A stretch of 64,000 bases of DNA, taken from Paenibacillus_D sp047238105. GTDB taxonomy: Bacteria; Bacillota; Bacilli; Paenibacillales; Paenibacillaceae. Below are positions 29,001-37,480 of the stretch, in pieces. The DNA lies in the NCBI RefSeq assembly GCF_047238105.1, contig NZ_JBDFMD010000001.1:2232001-2296000 (forward strand), written 5' to 3'. The notes under the pieces are model-generated. The model was not told the DNA's origin, did no database searches, and was given only the letters and a program-made list of their open reading frames with translations. Every line of letters starts with the position of its first letter. Position 1 is the stretch's first letter. The position numbers were made by a program, and so were the translations under genes.

Positions 29001-29242
29001 TGAAGACCCGGTCCGCTCACCAGCCGCTCCCAATAGAAAGTCCACTCCCCTTGCAGCTTCACGGTTCCATGCTTCGCAAAGTCCCAGTCGGCGAGGTCGA
29101 TCTCTCCGGCCGCTGCAAAGGGCGTGTGCGACTGTGAGAACGAAGACCCTTGTGCCGGAAAAGGCAACAGCCCTGCCGCCAGCACACAGGCCAGCAGCAA
29201 GGCTATTATCCCGGTTATCCGCATCTTTCTCTTTAGCTTCAT
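26090..29242 (-). CDS. Hybrid sensor histidine kinase with 7TMR-DISM sensor and two kinase cores
   Basis: 1,050 residues. Signal/anchor helix near 10-30; outside-facing 7TMR-DISM jelly-roll (about 40-200); seven membrane helices (about 205-420); dimerisation domain with phospho-acceptor His in NTSHELKTPLHGVINLTEA (about 455); ATPase domain with GTGLGLSITKRLVELNGG; receiver domain (about 710-825) with Asp in LIILDVMMPGLSGYEV; then a second kinase core of the LytS/YesM type, IKPHFLFNALNTI, with its own ATPase domain at the C-terminus. The jelly-roll is related to carbohydrate-binding modules, so an extracellular sugar signal is plausible. The response-regulator gene precedes it by 13 bases and is its likely partner. 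Confidence 0.9.
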   Translation of the reverse strand: MKLKRKMRITGIIALLLACVLAAGLLPFPAQGSSFSQSHTPFAAAGEIDLADWDFAKHGTVKLQGEWTFYWERLVSGPGLQLDDGGQWVTIPHVWTDVQMDGADLPGAGYGTYHLRVRLPSDVDQLALRIPTLSTACRILVDGREVASCGHVSADPESAIAAYRPQVAQFAVEGDTLEVAVQISNYMYDRGGMWYALDLGLPDQVQRLRENVLAMDLVLIGIFFFMGLYHLCLYLLRPFTRVALLFAIGCLIGALRLLVIDEVVLLNWFPAISLRWIVMLEYLTYYGGVAAITHYLYELYPGEVSKRVTHAVTYISGLFILTVLLMPVSFFTSLVGYSHLALLPLIIYLLHSVYRAIRRRRDGARLQFWGILFFFLTIVHDMLFNMFYIYSWMYELQTIRIFKRQIMVLGLFVLVFVQAIVLARRFSKSFTEVEQMSERLVALNKMKDEFLFNTSHELKTPLHGVINLTEAMRDGAVGELNATQRNHLTSIISVTRRLSNLIHDILDLYKLKHGELQLDRRQVSLQAVLKANQAIFQHFIANRPIRLQMHVPKDLPPVYVDENRLLQILYNLIGNAVKFTERGEVNVTAEQRGEEVIVAVSDTGVGIPPDKQAHIFQSFEHIGASVAREYGGTGLGLSITKRLVELNGGTLSVTSAVNQGSTFRFTLPASAEAAAGTAVAEEEPSLLTHIESVQDVGRHEPGGSAGGGERYTILAVDDDPTNLQVIVNIFAQESVRILLASNGAETLELLETRSDIDLIILDVMMPGLSGYEVCQRLRERFTLFELPVLLVTVKNEPEDLLQGFDAGANDFLVKPFYSHELKGRVRTLLELKRSVEEMLHSEMAFLQAQIKPHFLFNALNTIVSICPRDPRLAVELLTELGDFLRGSFDFENKAKWVSLDKELQLMESYLMIEQARFGERLNVVIEVEEGLDCQLPPLTIQPLVENAVRHGIMSREQGGTVRLQVQTVETGVKICVEDDGAGIPPGKFRDLLRPAGEGARKRTGGVGLMNVDTRLKRMYGQGLDIRSEPGKGTQVSFTIPARAKAMQVTT

Positions 29243-29255
29243 TCCAGCATTCCCC

Positions 29256-30425
29256 TCATTCCATAGCCGATAGCAAATGACGGTACAACTCCACCGTTGC
29301 GGGCCGGGGCGCGATATTCAGCTCCTCCCGCATCAGCGCATTCAGCTGCTTGAAATGCTTGATGACGGACGCCCGCTCCCCCTGCCTCGCATAGAGCCGG
29401 AGCAGCTCTTCGTGATAATGTTCATTATAGGGATCCAATTCGACCAATCTGCGCCATCGCCGGATCGCAGACGCGTCCCGGGCCTGTGCCGAATCGCGAA
29501 CAGCAAGCCTGTTCACAACTTGGATATACTTCGCTTCAAGCTTCCGCTGCCTTCCTTGAGCCCAGTGAAAATCGTCCAGGGCATAGTAGCCGCTCCCGTA
29601 CAAATCCTCAGCTTCTTCAAGCGCATTCCAGTCTGTATCTGCTGCCGGCGTCGAGTCTCCTCCGGCTTTTTGCAAGAACTCATCTGCATCGCTGACAATG
29701 CCATGCAGCGTCAGTCGATAACCGTCCTGGATGAATTGGATCTTCATCTGATCCCCCATCCCGTAGTGCTTAAGCGTCTTGCGGATCTGATAGATGCATG
29801 TATGCAGGTAGACAGCGGCGCGCTCCGCCTCGAGTTCCGGCCACAAGGCTTCGTGGATCATCGTTTTGCGTACGATCTCTCCCTTGCAGTGGATCAGGTA
29901 AGCCAGAAGCTCCCGGAATTTGGCTGTCCGCCAGTTAATATATGATACCTCTGCTCCCTGTACTCCCTGTGGCGCAATCTCAAACCGGTCGAAGCATACT
30001 ATGCGCACAGGCATACGATTCTCTTGCAGCACTTCCAGAGGCACTTCAGCTGACGCCACCCTCACCCTCAGACGCTCGATCGTCTTCTTCATCCTCCGCG
30101 GGCTGACTGGCTTCAGCAAATAATCGAGCGCGTGAACCTCGAAGGCTTCTACCGCATAGGCATCAAAGGCCGTGATATAGATAATATCCGTGGATGGACG
30201 GGCTTCGAGCAATCTCTCCCCAAGCTCCAGACCGTTCAACTCGGGCATCTCAATATCCAGGAAGGCGATATCGAAGGCAAGCCCGCCGATTCCGGCCAAA
30301 GCCTGGCTCGGATTCATGAACTGGCCGACCAGCTCGATATCCGGATAATCCATCAAAAGATCCTTCAACGCATTGATCGCATGCATCTCATCGTCCACAA
30401 CGATAGCGCGGATCACTGGACTCAT
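29256..30425 (-). CDS. Response regulator with receiver and SARP-type (BTAD) output domain
   Basis: 389 residues from ATG 30425 (a GTG one codon earlier is possible; AGGAAGGG lies upstream). Receiver at about 1-120: acidic pocket VDDE, phospho-acceptor in AFLDIEMPELNGLELG, and the conserved Lys in YLLKPVSPRRMKK. Then a winged-helix region (about 150-240, LWPELEAERAAVYLHTCIYQ) and a TPR-like bacterial transcriptional activation domain at the C-terminus (RWRRLVELDPYNEHYHEELL, the BTAD signature of SARP regulators). It sits 13 bases upstream of the hybrid kinase. Targets are unknown; the SLH surface protein and module 2 are candidates by position. Confidence 0.9.
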   Translation of the reverse strand: MSPVIRAIVVDDEMHAINALKDLLMDYPDIELVGQFMNPSQALAGIGGLAFDIAFLDIEMPELNGLELGERLLEARPSTDIIYITAFDAYAVEAFEVHALDYLLKPVSPRRMKKTIERLRVRVASAEVPLEVLQENRMPVRIVCFDRFEIAPQGVQGAEVSYINWRTAKFRELLAYLIHCKGEIVRKTMIHEALWPELEAERAAVYLHTCIYQIRKTLKHYGMGDQMKIQFIQDGYRLTLHGIVSDADEFLQKAGGDSTPAADTDWNALEEAEDLYGSGYYALDDFHWAQGRQRKLEAKYIQVVNRLAVRDSAQARDASAIRRWRRLVELDPYNEHYHEELLRLYARQGERASVIKHFKQLNALMREELNIAPRPATVELYRHLLSAME

Positions 30426-30493
30426 CACCTTCCCTTCCTGATTATTGGTTCGATACGCAATACCCCATTGCCTTCTTCTTGCCTCAGATTTGT

Positions 30494-33400
30494 TCAGATC
30501 AGGTCCATCGCCTGCAGCAACCGCAGCACGATAGCCGCTGTCTGCGCCCGGGTGACTGGAGCATCCGGCCGGAGCAGACCGCCCTCTCCCTGGATGATGC
30601 CCCGTTCTACATTCCAGGCGATGGCCTGCCGGGCATAGGGACTGATCCTGGCATGATCGGCATAGGCCCTTACACCGGCTTCATCTCCCGCCACGTCCAT
30701 CCGCTCCCGGTCGATGACCTGCATGACTCTGGCTATCATGACCATGGCTTCCTCGCGACTGATCATCCGCTCCGGCTGGAAGCTGCCATCCTCATAACCG
30801 GTTATGATCCCGTACTCATGCATACGCGCTGCCGCACCGGAGAACCAGTCTTCCTCATTTACATCCGTAAACGGCGTACTTGCCGCTGTGTCTGCCAGCC
30901 CCATCGCCCGCTGCAGGACAGCGGCAAACTCAGCACGGGTTACAGCACGCTCAGGCGTATACTCATCCGCGCCCGTGCCGTTGATAACGATGCGCGATGC
31001 GAGCTCTCCAACCTCCGCTTCAGCCCAATGCCCTGTCATATCAGCGAATGCCCGCACATTGTAGATGACGGTATAGGGGCTGTTAGCCAGACTGCGGATC
31101 CGCGCATGCCAGCCCCCGTCCATGAAGGTCACCTTCGTCGGAACATGCCGCATCGTCCCGTCAGGTTCAACCCGGACGCCTGTGGTCACAGCATGCGCAT
31201 CGATGCCTTCCGGCAAACGGATGCTGCGTTCTACCGGATGCTGGAATCGGTTCACTTCTACCACTCGGCCTTCATGCGAAGCCAGGATACGGAAGCTGAT
31301 CGGCGGTACTAGGATGCGATACCCCTCTGACCCATTCTCTCCGATTCGCCAGTCTTCTTCCGTGCCAGTCTCAAGCTCGATCGTAATCCGGATGTCCTCC
31401 AGCTCTACAGCGTCTCCCCACTTTCGCGCCAGCTCGGCGATCTGAAGCTCTCGGACCGGCAACGTATAGGAGGCGTTGTCCGTGATAATCTTCACTATCG
31501 CCTCTCTTTGCTCTAGCTGCTCGATCTCCTTGCCGGTAAATACGCCGACCGTCTTGTCCGCCTCATCCGTGACCCGTACAGCTAACCGCATGTCTCCAAC
31601 CGTTTCTTGGATGAAGGCACGCAGACGCTCTCCGTCCAACTGGAATTGGACCACGGACTTGCCCTCTTCTTGCTTCCGGACATGGCTTGCCAGTTGCTCA
31701 AGCGGTTCTCCATTTACGGTAATCTCCAAATCAGCCTTATCCGAGGGAGGGGTCCCCGGAAGCGGGAACCATACCGAGGTTCCGGCCCTCCCCTCACGGG
31801 TGACAATTACTGCGTACACGAACTCCGAGCCGTTCTCCGCCGTAACCTTCAGCTCGATCGTATTGACGCCGATCTCAAGTCCTACGGTTACCGAAGCTCC
31901 AGATGGCAGGACGTTGCCCGCCACGGTCACTTGAGCTTTCTCATCTGCCATGATGGGCGTCAATGAAAGCTTGTCCACCTGGTGAGGCACCGCAAGCTCA
32001 TAATTCAGCAACTCCGGGTCAAAGGCCAGGTCCAGCAGCTGGTCGCCGTTGTTGATCCGAAGGTCGCTTAGCTTCCGATTGCCGGATAAGAATATCCGCA
32101 GCTGCGGATGCGCCTCGGCAAGGGTGTACATCCACACCTGCTCGAAGTCCCATCTCCCTTCTTCATCAAGCCGCTTCAACCCGGATACCGTCCTCGCCTC
32201 ACCGATCGCGCTCGCTTCCTGGCCTGTCAGCTCTTCCACCCAGTAGGCATGCTCGGCTGCAACGAACATCGTCTGCGCCGCCAAGCCTCCTGTATCGAAC
32301 ATCTCCGAGCTCGTCACAGCGCCGATCGCATAGCTGTTTGCCACTTCGACCCGCTCGATGCCGCTGTCGTTCGCAGCGAATCCGATCAGACCGCCTAACC
32401 AGCCCATCCCGTCTACCCGGGTTGTGGAGTAGACGTTCGTGATCGTATTGGGCGACAGCGTGGTGCCTGACAGTCCGCCAGCAAAAAAACCTGTCGCCGT
32501 CACGTTCCCGGACGTAAAGCTCTGATCGATCATCACACCCTCTATTTCTCCGAACATGCCCCCGACCTTGCTCTCCCCGGATATACCGGCATCGGCAGCA
32601 TAAGAGGTTTGTACCGTACTGTTACTCGCGTACCCGGCAAATCCGCCCACGAGGCTGCCTCCGTGAATGACAGCTTGCTCGACTCGCACACGCTCCAGAT
32701 CCGCATGGCTCATCCATCCAGCGATGGCGCCTGTGTGGTCCTTGCCGGTTACCTGCACATCGCTTAATGTCAGGTCGTAAATACGCACGGCATGTTCAGT
32801 ACCATCGATTGCTGCGAATAACCCGGCGGCCTCTGCTTCCGGCTGCTCCACGGTCAAGCCGGAGATGGTGTGCCCATTGCCGTCCAGTCCTCCCGTGAAC
32901 GGACGGGACCTGCTGCCCACCGGGCTCCAATCGATGCCTGACATGTCCAGATCGGCTGTAAGACGGTAGTAGCCGCCCAGCGCATATCGCATGAGATCAA
33001 GATCTGTCTCGTTGCCAACCGCATAAGGATTGGACGGTGTTCCCGCCTGCTCCTGGTCGCTAATGCCCGGCGGCATCCGCACCACCATGATCGTGTACGT
33101 CGTTATCGAGTCATCCTGAGCGGTCACGACAAGTTCTACTAGATTCCTGCCCCTGGCCAGCTCAACCGGTGCCGAAGCCATCCCATCTGCTGCCGCTTCC
33201 CCTCTTACCGTTACCCCGGCATGGACATCCGAGAGGCGGGGCGTGATCCGGATACGCTCCGTCCCGTGGTCCACCAGTGCGGTGTAGGTCAAAGCCGTGT
33301 CATGGAATGCAGGGGTAAGTTCGCCTGCATCCAGCTCAAGTCCCATAAGACTGGAATCGCTTGAAGGTGCCCGGTGGACAGTGATGCGATAAGTCCGGGT

Positions 33401-35533
33401 GGTCTCGCCGTCCATCGCGGTCACGACCGCCTCGAATTCATTGTCTCCCACCGATAACGGTAACGGAGCGGACGCCTGCCCGCTTACGGCCGCTTCCCCT
33501 GCGACCTGCACCGATACTCCTTCGCCGAACACCGGTGTGATCCGAATGCTATCCACGTCATTCCCAACTTCAACGCTGTACTGTGTCGTAGCAGGATCAA
33601 ATACGCCTGGGCTCAGCGAGCCCGCGTCCACAAGAAGCGAGGTGAGCTCGGCCCGGCTGGAAGGCTCTCGGATGACCCGTACGCTGTGCAACCGATACAT
33701 ACCGTTCTGCGCATGCACGCCTATGAACAGGATATTGTCATCCCCTATGGCGAGCGGCATCGGATTCAGCTCATCGATCATCACATCGTCCATGGCTGCA
33801 TTTTCATAGAAAACATCAACCCTCGCATGAGGCTCTGCTGCCGTGGCCGCGGCATAGAAGGTCTCCGTCTCATAAGGCACCGTTACGGTGTAGCTTGTCG
33901 TCGCCGGATCGAAAGCAGGGGAGAGACTCCCGGCGGAGACTGTCAAGGCTGACAATTGATTGTCCGGCGTTCCCAGCCTCCGGATCTGAAACCGGTACTG
34001 ACGTTGATAGATTGGATTCTGCGCTGTCACATTTATATGGATATAATTGTCGCCCCCGACCTCCAGCGGGACCGGCCCCAGCGGTGTTCCGCTGGCATGT
34101 ATATCCCCGTCGACCCGGATGACGGCATAGGGATTGTCTGTGACCGGCGTCAGCGAGATCGCTGTCTCTTCATGCGGGACAGTGAGGGTATATGCGATAA
34201 TATCCGGATGGAATTCCATATTCCATAGGCCTTTGTCTGCCGTTACCGCTTGCAACCTCGCGTTGTCGGAGGACGGCCGATGAACTTGTATCGTATAGGT
34301 CCTGGTATGCTGTCCGTCTTCTGAGGTAACCATCACTTGCACCACGGTGGCGCCCACAGGCAAGCCGATCGGCTCCGAGGGCTGCCCGCTTTCAACCGCT
34401 TGTCCGCCAACGGATATCGTGGCACCCTGCTCGAGCGGTGTAGGCGTAAGCTTGATGCTATCGATGTCATGGGTGACGTTCAAGTGATACAACAATACCG
34501 CCGGTGAGAAGTCGGGACTGAGGCTGCCTGCATCCACTTGCAGAGCTTGCAGATTGGCTGCGCTCGGAACCGGCTTGAAAACATGAAGTGCGCCATAGTA
34601 GTCCTCCAGCACGTAGAGCTCGCCTTCGTTGCTTACCGCCAGTCCTTGCGGCCGGAAGTAGTCCTCGCCGCCCTCTCCCACATCAGTGGAATCCCATGCA
34701 TGCAGGAACGTACCTGAAGCGGAGAAGCGCTTCAACCGGCTGTTGGATCGATCTGCTACATAGAGCTGGTTGTGGTGATCGAACGCCAGCCCGTAAGGCA
34801 TGTTGAACTGACCGTCCCCGCTTCCGGCGCCTCCCCAGCCTTCAGCATCCAGAACACTTCCGTCGCTGTCCAATACGCTGATATAATTATTCACGATATC
34901 CGAGACATAGATGTTGCCCTCAAGGCTGACCGCGATCCCCATCGGGTGGCTAAACAAATGGCTATCTGCCGAAGTTCGCCAGACAGGCGTGCCATCGGCC
35001 TGCAGCTTCTGCACCCGCCGATTGCCTTCTTCCGTCACAAACAACGCGCCCGTGGCGTCGATGGCGATGCCTTGGGGATCAATCAATTTCCCACCCTCGG
35101 TGCCATAGCCTCCGATGTTGAACTGGTGTACGCCAGCATGGTCGAATACCTGGATGCGGTGGTTCCCGCTGTCCACAGCGTAGATCCGGCCATCCGGGCT
35201 CACAGCGACACCTGTCGGCCGGAAGAACTGACCATCAGCATTGCCGCTGTCCGGTCCGCCCCAGGCTTCGAAGCTCCCCTCCTTGCTGAACTTAACGATC
35301 CTATGACGATAAGTATCCGCAACATACACATTCCCGGCGCTGTCCACAGCCACCCCCGTCGGCTTGGACATCCGCTCCTCCGCGAGCAGTTGATCGCCCA
35401 AGGTCCGATCATAGCTCAATTCGTTATCCTCTGCCTGCATCCGAGACGAAATACACAGGAGCAAGACTAGTGATAACAGCAAAGCAGTCGCATTCTTGAC
35501 AACCTGATGCCCCATAACGCTTGCGATTCTCAT
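30494..35533 (-). CDS. Large SLH-anchored surface protein with NHL, cadherin-like and GLUG repeats
   Basis: 1,679 residues from ATG 35533, which has AGGGGG six bases upstream; the frame is open further but without a ribosome site. Signal peptide to about 35. NHL beta-propeller repeats (about 35-325; PTGVAVDSAGNVYVADTYRH-type). Six or so cadherin-like beta-sandwich modules, each starting L-x-x-L-x-x-D-x-G-x-L-S/T-P and ending TYTIQVHR-like, then a GLUG-repeat block (about 880-1110), another cadherin-like module, a less clear region, and three SLH domains at the end (FADMTGHWAEAEV, FTDVNEEDWFSGAA, YADHARISPYARQA) that bind cell-wall polymer. It has no catalytic motif I can see. It probably binds or organises substrate at the cell surface. 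The gene precedes the response regulator on the same strand. Confidence 0.88.
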   Translation of the reverse strand: MRIASVMGHQVVKNATALLLSLVLLLCISSRMQAEDNELSYDRTLGDQLLAEERMSKPTGVAVDSAGNVYVADTYRHRIVKFSKEGSFEAWGGPDSGNADGQFFRPTGVAVSPDGRIYAVDSGNHRIQVFDHAGVHQFNIGGYGTEGGKLIDPQGIAIDATGALFVTEEGNRRVQKLQADGTPVWRTSADSHLFSHPMGIAVSLEGNIYVSDIVNNYISVLDSDGSVLDAEGWGGAGSGDGQFNMPYGLAFDHHNQLYVADRSNSRLKRFSASGTFLHAWDSTDVGEGGEDYFRPQGLAVSNEGELYVLEDYYGALHVFKPVPSAANLQALQVDAGSLSPDFSPAVLLYHLNVTHDIDSIKLTPTPLEQGATISVGGQAVESGQPSEPIGLPVGATVVQVMVTSEDGQHTRTYTIQVHRPSSDNARLQAVTADKGLWNMEFHPDIIAYTLTVPHEETAISLTPVTDNPYAVIRVDGDIHASGTPLGPVPLEVGGDNYIHINVTAQNPIYQRQYRFQIRRLGTPDNQLSALTVSAGSLSPAFDPATTSYTVTVPYETETFYAAATAAEPHARVDVFYENAAMDDVMIDELNPMPLAIGDDNILFIGVHAQNGMYRLHSVRVIREPSSRAELTSLLVDAGSLSPGVFDPATTQYSVEVGNDVDSIRITPVFGEGVSVQVAGEAAVSGQASAPLPLSVGDNEFEAVVTAMDGETTRTYRITVHRAPSSDSSLMGLELDAGELTPAFHDTALTYTALVDHGTERIRITPRLSDVHAGVTVRGEAAADGMASAPVELARGRNLVELVVTAQDDSITTYTIMVVRMPPGISDQEQAGTPSNPYAVGNETDLDLMRYALGGYYRLTADLDMSGIDWSPVGSRSRPFTGGLDGNGHTISGLTVEQPEAEAAGLFAAIDGTEHAVRIYDLTLSDVQVTGKDHTGAIAGWMSHADLERVRVEQAVIHGGSLVGGFAGYASNSTVQTSYAADAGISGESKVGGMFGEIEGVMIDQSFTSGNVTATGFFAGGLSGTTLSPNTITNVYSTTRVDGMGWLGGLIGFAANDSGIERVEVANSYAIGAVTSSEMFDTGGLAAQTMFVAAEHAYWVEELTGQEASAIGEARTVSGLKRLDEEGRWDFEQVWMYTLAEAHPQLRIFLSGNRKLSDLRINNGDQLLDLAFDPELLNYELAVPHQVDKLSLTPIMADEKAQVTVAGNVLPSGASVTVGLEIGVNTIELKVTAENGSEFVYAVIVTREGRAGTSVWFPLPGTPPSDKADLEITVNGEPLEQLASHVRKQEEGKSVVQFQLDGERLRAFIQETVGDMRLAVRVTDEADKTVGVFTGKEIEQLEQREAIVKIITDNASYTLPVRELQIAELARKWGDAVELEDIRITIELETGTEEDWRIGENGSEGYRILVPPISFRILASHEGRVVEVNRFQHPVERSIRLPEGIDAHAVTTGVRVEPDGTMRHVPTKVTFMDGGWHARIRSLANSPYTVIYNVRAFADMTGHWAEAEVGELASRIVINGTGADEYTPERAVTRAEFAAVLQRAMGLADTAASTPFTDVNEEDWFSGAAARMHEYGIITGYEDGSFQPERMISREEAMVMIARVMQVIDRERMDVAGDEAGVRAYADHARISPYARQAIAWNVERGIIQGEGGLLRPDAPVTRAQTAAIVLRLLQAMDLI

Positions 35534-35833
35534 GTTCATCCCCCTATTTATGGTCTGATCCGCTTTCTCCGCTATTCTAGCGCAGGCCACTGAAAAATGG
35601 CTGAATCAAGGTGCTCATTAAAGACATCATGATTTATCCATCGCACACTTGGCAGATTTATCAATGCAATACATCTTCTCGACGGGTGGCAACTTTCCAG
35701 GTGGCACATTCGTCCGCAGTAACGGGCAGCGGCTGCAGCGTGTGCTTCTCCTCGTCTTAAGCGTAACGAATGCATTGCCCAGAACTAACCGCACGGCGGC
35801 TCGATTGAAGTCTTGTCAGCCGGATAATGGGCC
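35534..35833. other. Intergenic gap between surface-protein gene and TetR promoter
   Basis: It holds the AGGGGG ribosome site of the surface-protein gene at its left edge. I found no ORF with coding character, RNA gene or clear minus-strand promoter. Confidence 0.5.
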
Positions 35834-35880
35834 TTGACAATCGATACTGATTCCAATATATTTTATTTATTGATTAATAA
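35834..35880 (+). promoter_or_regulatory. Sigma-A promoter of the TetR gene with overlapping operator
   Basis: TTGACA (35834-35839), a 17-base spacer and TATATT (35857-35862) form a near-consensus promoter. Just downstream, at the expected start of transcription, TTATTGATTAATAA (35867-35880) has 5-base inverted arms and resembles half of the palindrome before the next gene, suggesting self-repression. Confidence 0.7.
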
Positions 35881-35894
35881 GTGAGGGGCTGATT

Positions 35895-36431
35895 CTGATT
35901 CCGAGGGATGATTCCGCTATTCAAAACCGCAAACAACAATTACTTAGTGCCGCAGCACAGTTATTTTCGGAGTTCGGGTACTACAAAACAACCACTGCTC
36001 ATGTAGCACGCGCGGTTGGTGTTACGCAGCCTTACATCTTCCATTTCTTCAAATCCAAAGAGGCATTGTATCTCGCCATTCTGGACCAAGCAGCGCAACG
36101 CATCCGGCACGCATTCTCTAGGGTGGATGCCCCTCCTGAGATACTTAAAATCGAGATGGGAAATACGTTCGAAAAGCTGCTTGAATCCGATCGCAATGAG
36201 ATCCTGCTGACGATGATGGCCTATACCATTCCCGAGCCATCGATTCGTGAAATGGCACGCGGCTTTTTCGACCAGATTTATGAGGACGTCAAGAGTAAAT
36301 TAGAGCAGGCGGGAATCCCAAACGCCGACTTTGAAGCGAGCCAGTTCGTCGGCCAGGGCTTAACGATCGCAGTGTCGGAGACCTTGAATCTCCCGAAGCT
36401 GCTTCCCTGGTCCGATCACAATAAGAAATAG
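35895..36431 (+). CDS. TetR/AcrR-family repressor, probable non-AUG start
   Basis: About 178 residues. The frame is open from a TGA upstream, with no ATG, GTG or TTG before the DNA-binding domain. GAGGGG lies upstream and the plausible starts are CTG 35895 or the ATT at 35898. The N-terminal helix-turn-helix reads LLSAAAQLFSEFGYYKTTT, VARAVGVTQPYIFHFFKSKE, a clear TetR domain; the first internal ATG (36066) would remove it. The C-terminal ligand domain ends LPKLLPWSDHNKK. Promoter and palindromes on both sides suggest that it represses itself and the downstream flavoprotein and exporter genes. The inducer is unknown. Confidence 0.82.
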   Translation: MIPRDDSAIQNRKQQLLSAAAQLFSEFGYYKTTTAHVARAVGVTQPYIFHFFKSKEALYLAILDQAAQRIRHAFSRVDAPPEILKIEMGNTFEKLLESDRNEILLTMMAYTIPEPSIREMARGFFDQIYEDVKSKLEQAGIPNADFEASQFVGQGLTIAVSETLNLPKLLPWSDHNKK

Positions 36432-36483
36432 TCACCGATTGGCAAAGTAATGAATTCATGCTTTGCCTATCATAAGACTATCT

Positions 36484-36505
36484 ATTTATTTATCTATAAA
36501 TAAAT
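36484..36505. promoter_or_regulatory. Perfect palindrome, probable TetR operator
   Basis: ATTTATTTAT (36484-36493) and ATAAATAAAT (36496-36505) are exact inverted arms with a 2-base centre. It lies directly before the ribosome site of the flavoprotein gene, where a bound repressor would block transcription. It shares the TATTTAT half-site with the palindrome at 35867. Confidence 0.6.
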
Positions 36506-36523
36506 TTCTAAGGAGTGGGTACA

Positions 36524-37297
36524 TTGAGCAAAAAATCCTCATCTGATCGTCGCTTATCAAGGAATCCACTAGATCTGTTTTTTGCCAAATATAAGTCGGA
36601 AGGAATCGTGACTGAAGCTGAAAGGATCGAGGGCAATATGAGGCGGATCCGCATCCGCTCCGAGGAACTGGATCAGCTGTCTTATCAGCCAGGTCAACAC
36701 GTTCGAATTCAAATTCGAGATCCATTATCTCTGTATGGGATTCTACGTCCCTCGGAGACACTTCGAACCTACACGATTTGGGATTATACCGTTCCAGCTT
36801 GTTCTTTTGAGCTGAGAATTCATCTCTACGACGGCGATGGAATCGGCTTGAACTGGGCGCGTCATGTCAGCCCAGGAGATCACGTTACGTTCTGGGGGCC
36901 AATGGGCGATTTCGTTATACAGCCTGCACCCTATTATGTGTTCGCAGCCGAGGAGACGGGTTCGGTAGCGACTGGTGCGATGATCCGATCGCTAGCGCCA
37001 TCGGAAATAGTATACGGCGCATTGGAGTTCGCTTCGGAGCGTGACGAAATGCCGATACCGGGAGCTGAACATTTGCAACGCGTATATCGGAACGGCGACT
37101 CCCCGGTTTCCTCCCGCAAGCTGCTTACGGCCATAGAGAAGCTTGATCTTCCCGCTCTTCCGGGCGCAGCTTATGTTGCTGGCGAGGCACAGACCTGTGG
37201 TTTGATCATGCTGCATCTCATTCGCGAGAGAGGCTGGCCTCGAAATGCTGTGAAGGTTAAGCCGTTCTGGACCCCTGGCAAACGCGGACTGCATTAA
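36524..37297 (+). CDS. Siderophore-interacting protein (FAD-dependent ferric-siderophore reductase family)
   Basis: 257 residues from TTG 36524, eight bases after AAGGAG; a GTG at 36515 overlaps that site. N-terminal ferredoxin-reductase-like FAD domain with the FAD-binding strip RTYTIWDY (about 85-92) and the glycine-rich HVSPGDHVTFWGPMG; C-terminal SIP domain ending GEAQTCGLIMLHLIRERGW, FWTPGKRG, typical of ViuB/YqjH-type proteins that reduce ferric siderophores in the cytoplasm. The neighbouring TetR regulator and MFS exporter suggest a small iron or xenobiotic-response unit. Confidence 0.85.
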   Translation: MSKKSSSDRRLSRNPLDLFFAKYKSEGIVTEAERIEGNMRRIRIRSEELDQLSYQPGQHVRIQIRDPLSLYGILRPSETLRTYTIWDYTVPACSFELRIHLYDGDGIGLNWARHVSPGDHVTFWGPMGDFVIQPAPYYVFAAEETGSVATGAMIRSLAPSEIVYGALEFASERDEMPIPGAEHLQRVYRNGDSPVSSRKLLTAIEKLDLPALPGAAYVAGEAQTCGLIMLHLIRERGWPRNAVKVKPFWTPGKRGLH

Positions 37298-37355
37298 AAA
37301 ACATAGGCAATAGGTATTGAAGGCTTCAATTCAAGGTGAAACGGCTTCGCCTGAG

Positions 37356-37374
37356 AGTTTTGCTAAGCAAAACT
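37356..37374. repeat. Short palindrome between flavoprotein and exporter genes
   Basis: AGTTTTGC TAA GCAAAACT, perfect 8-base arms. No T-tract follows, so it may be an operator or an mRNA hairpin. Confidence 0.45.
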
Positions 37375-37480
37375 GGCTTCGTAAGCACACGGCGCAGCGC
37401 GTTTCATTCCGGAGAAATACAAGCCAAGTAGATAAGGAGAATCATATACTCTTGTATTTTAATAAAAGGAGTGACGTTTC

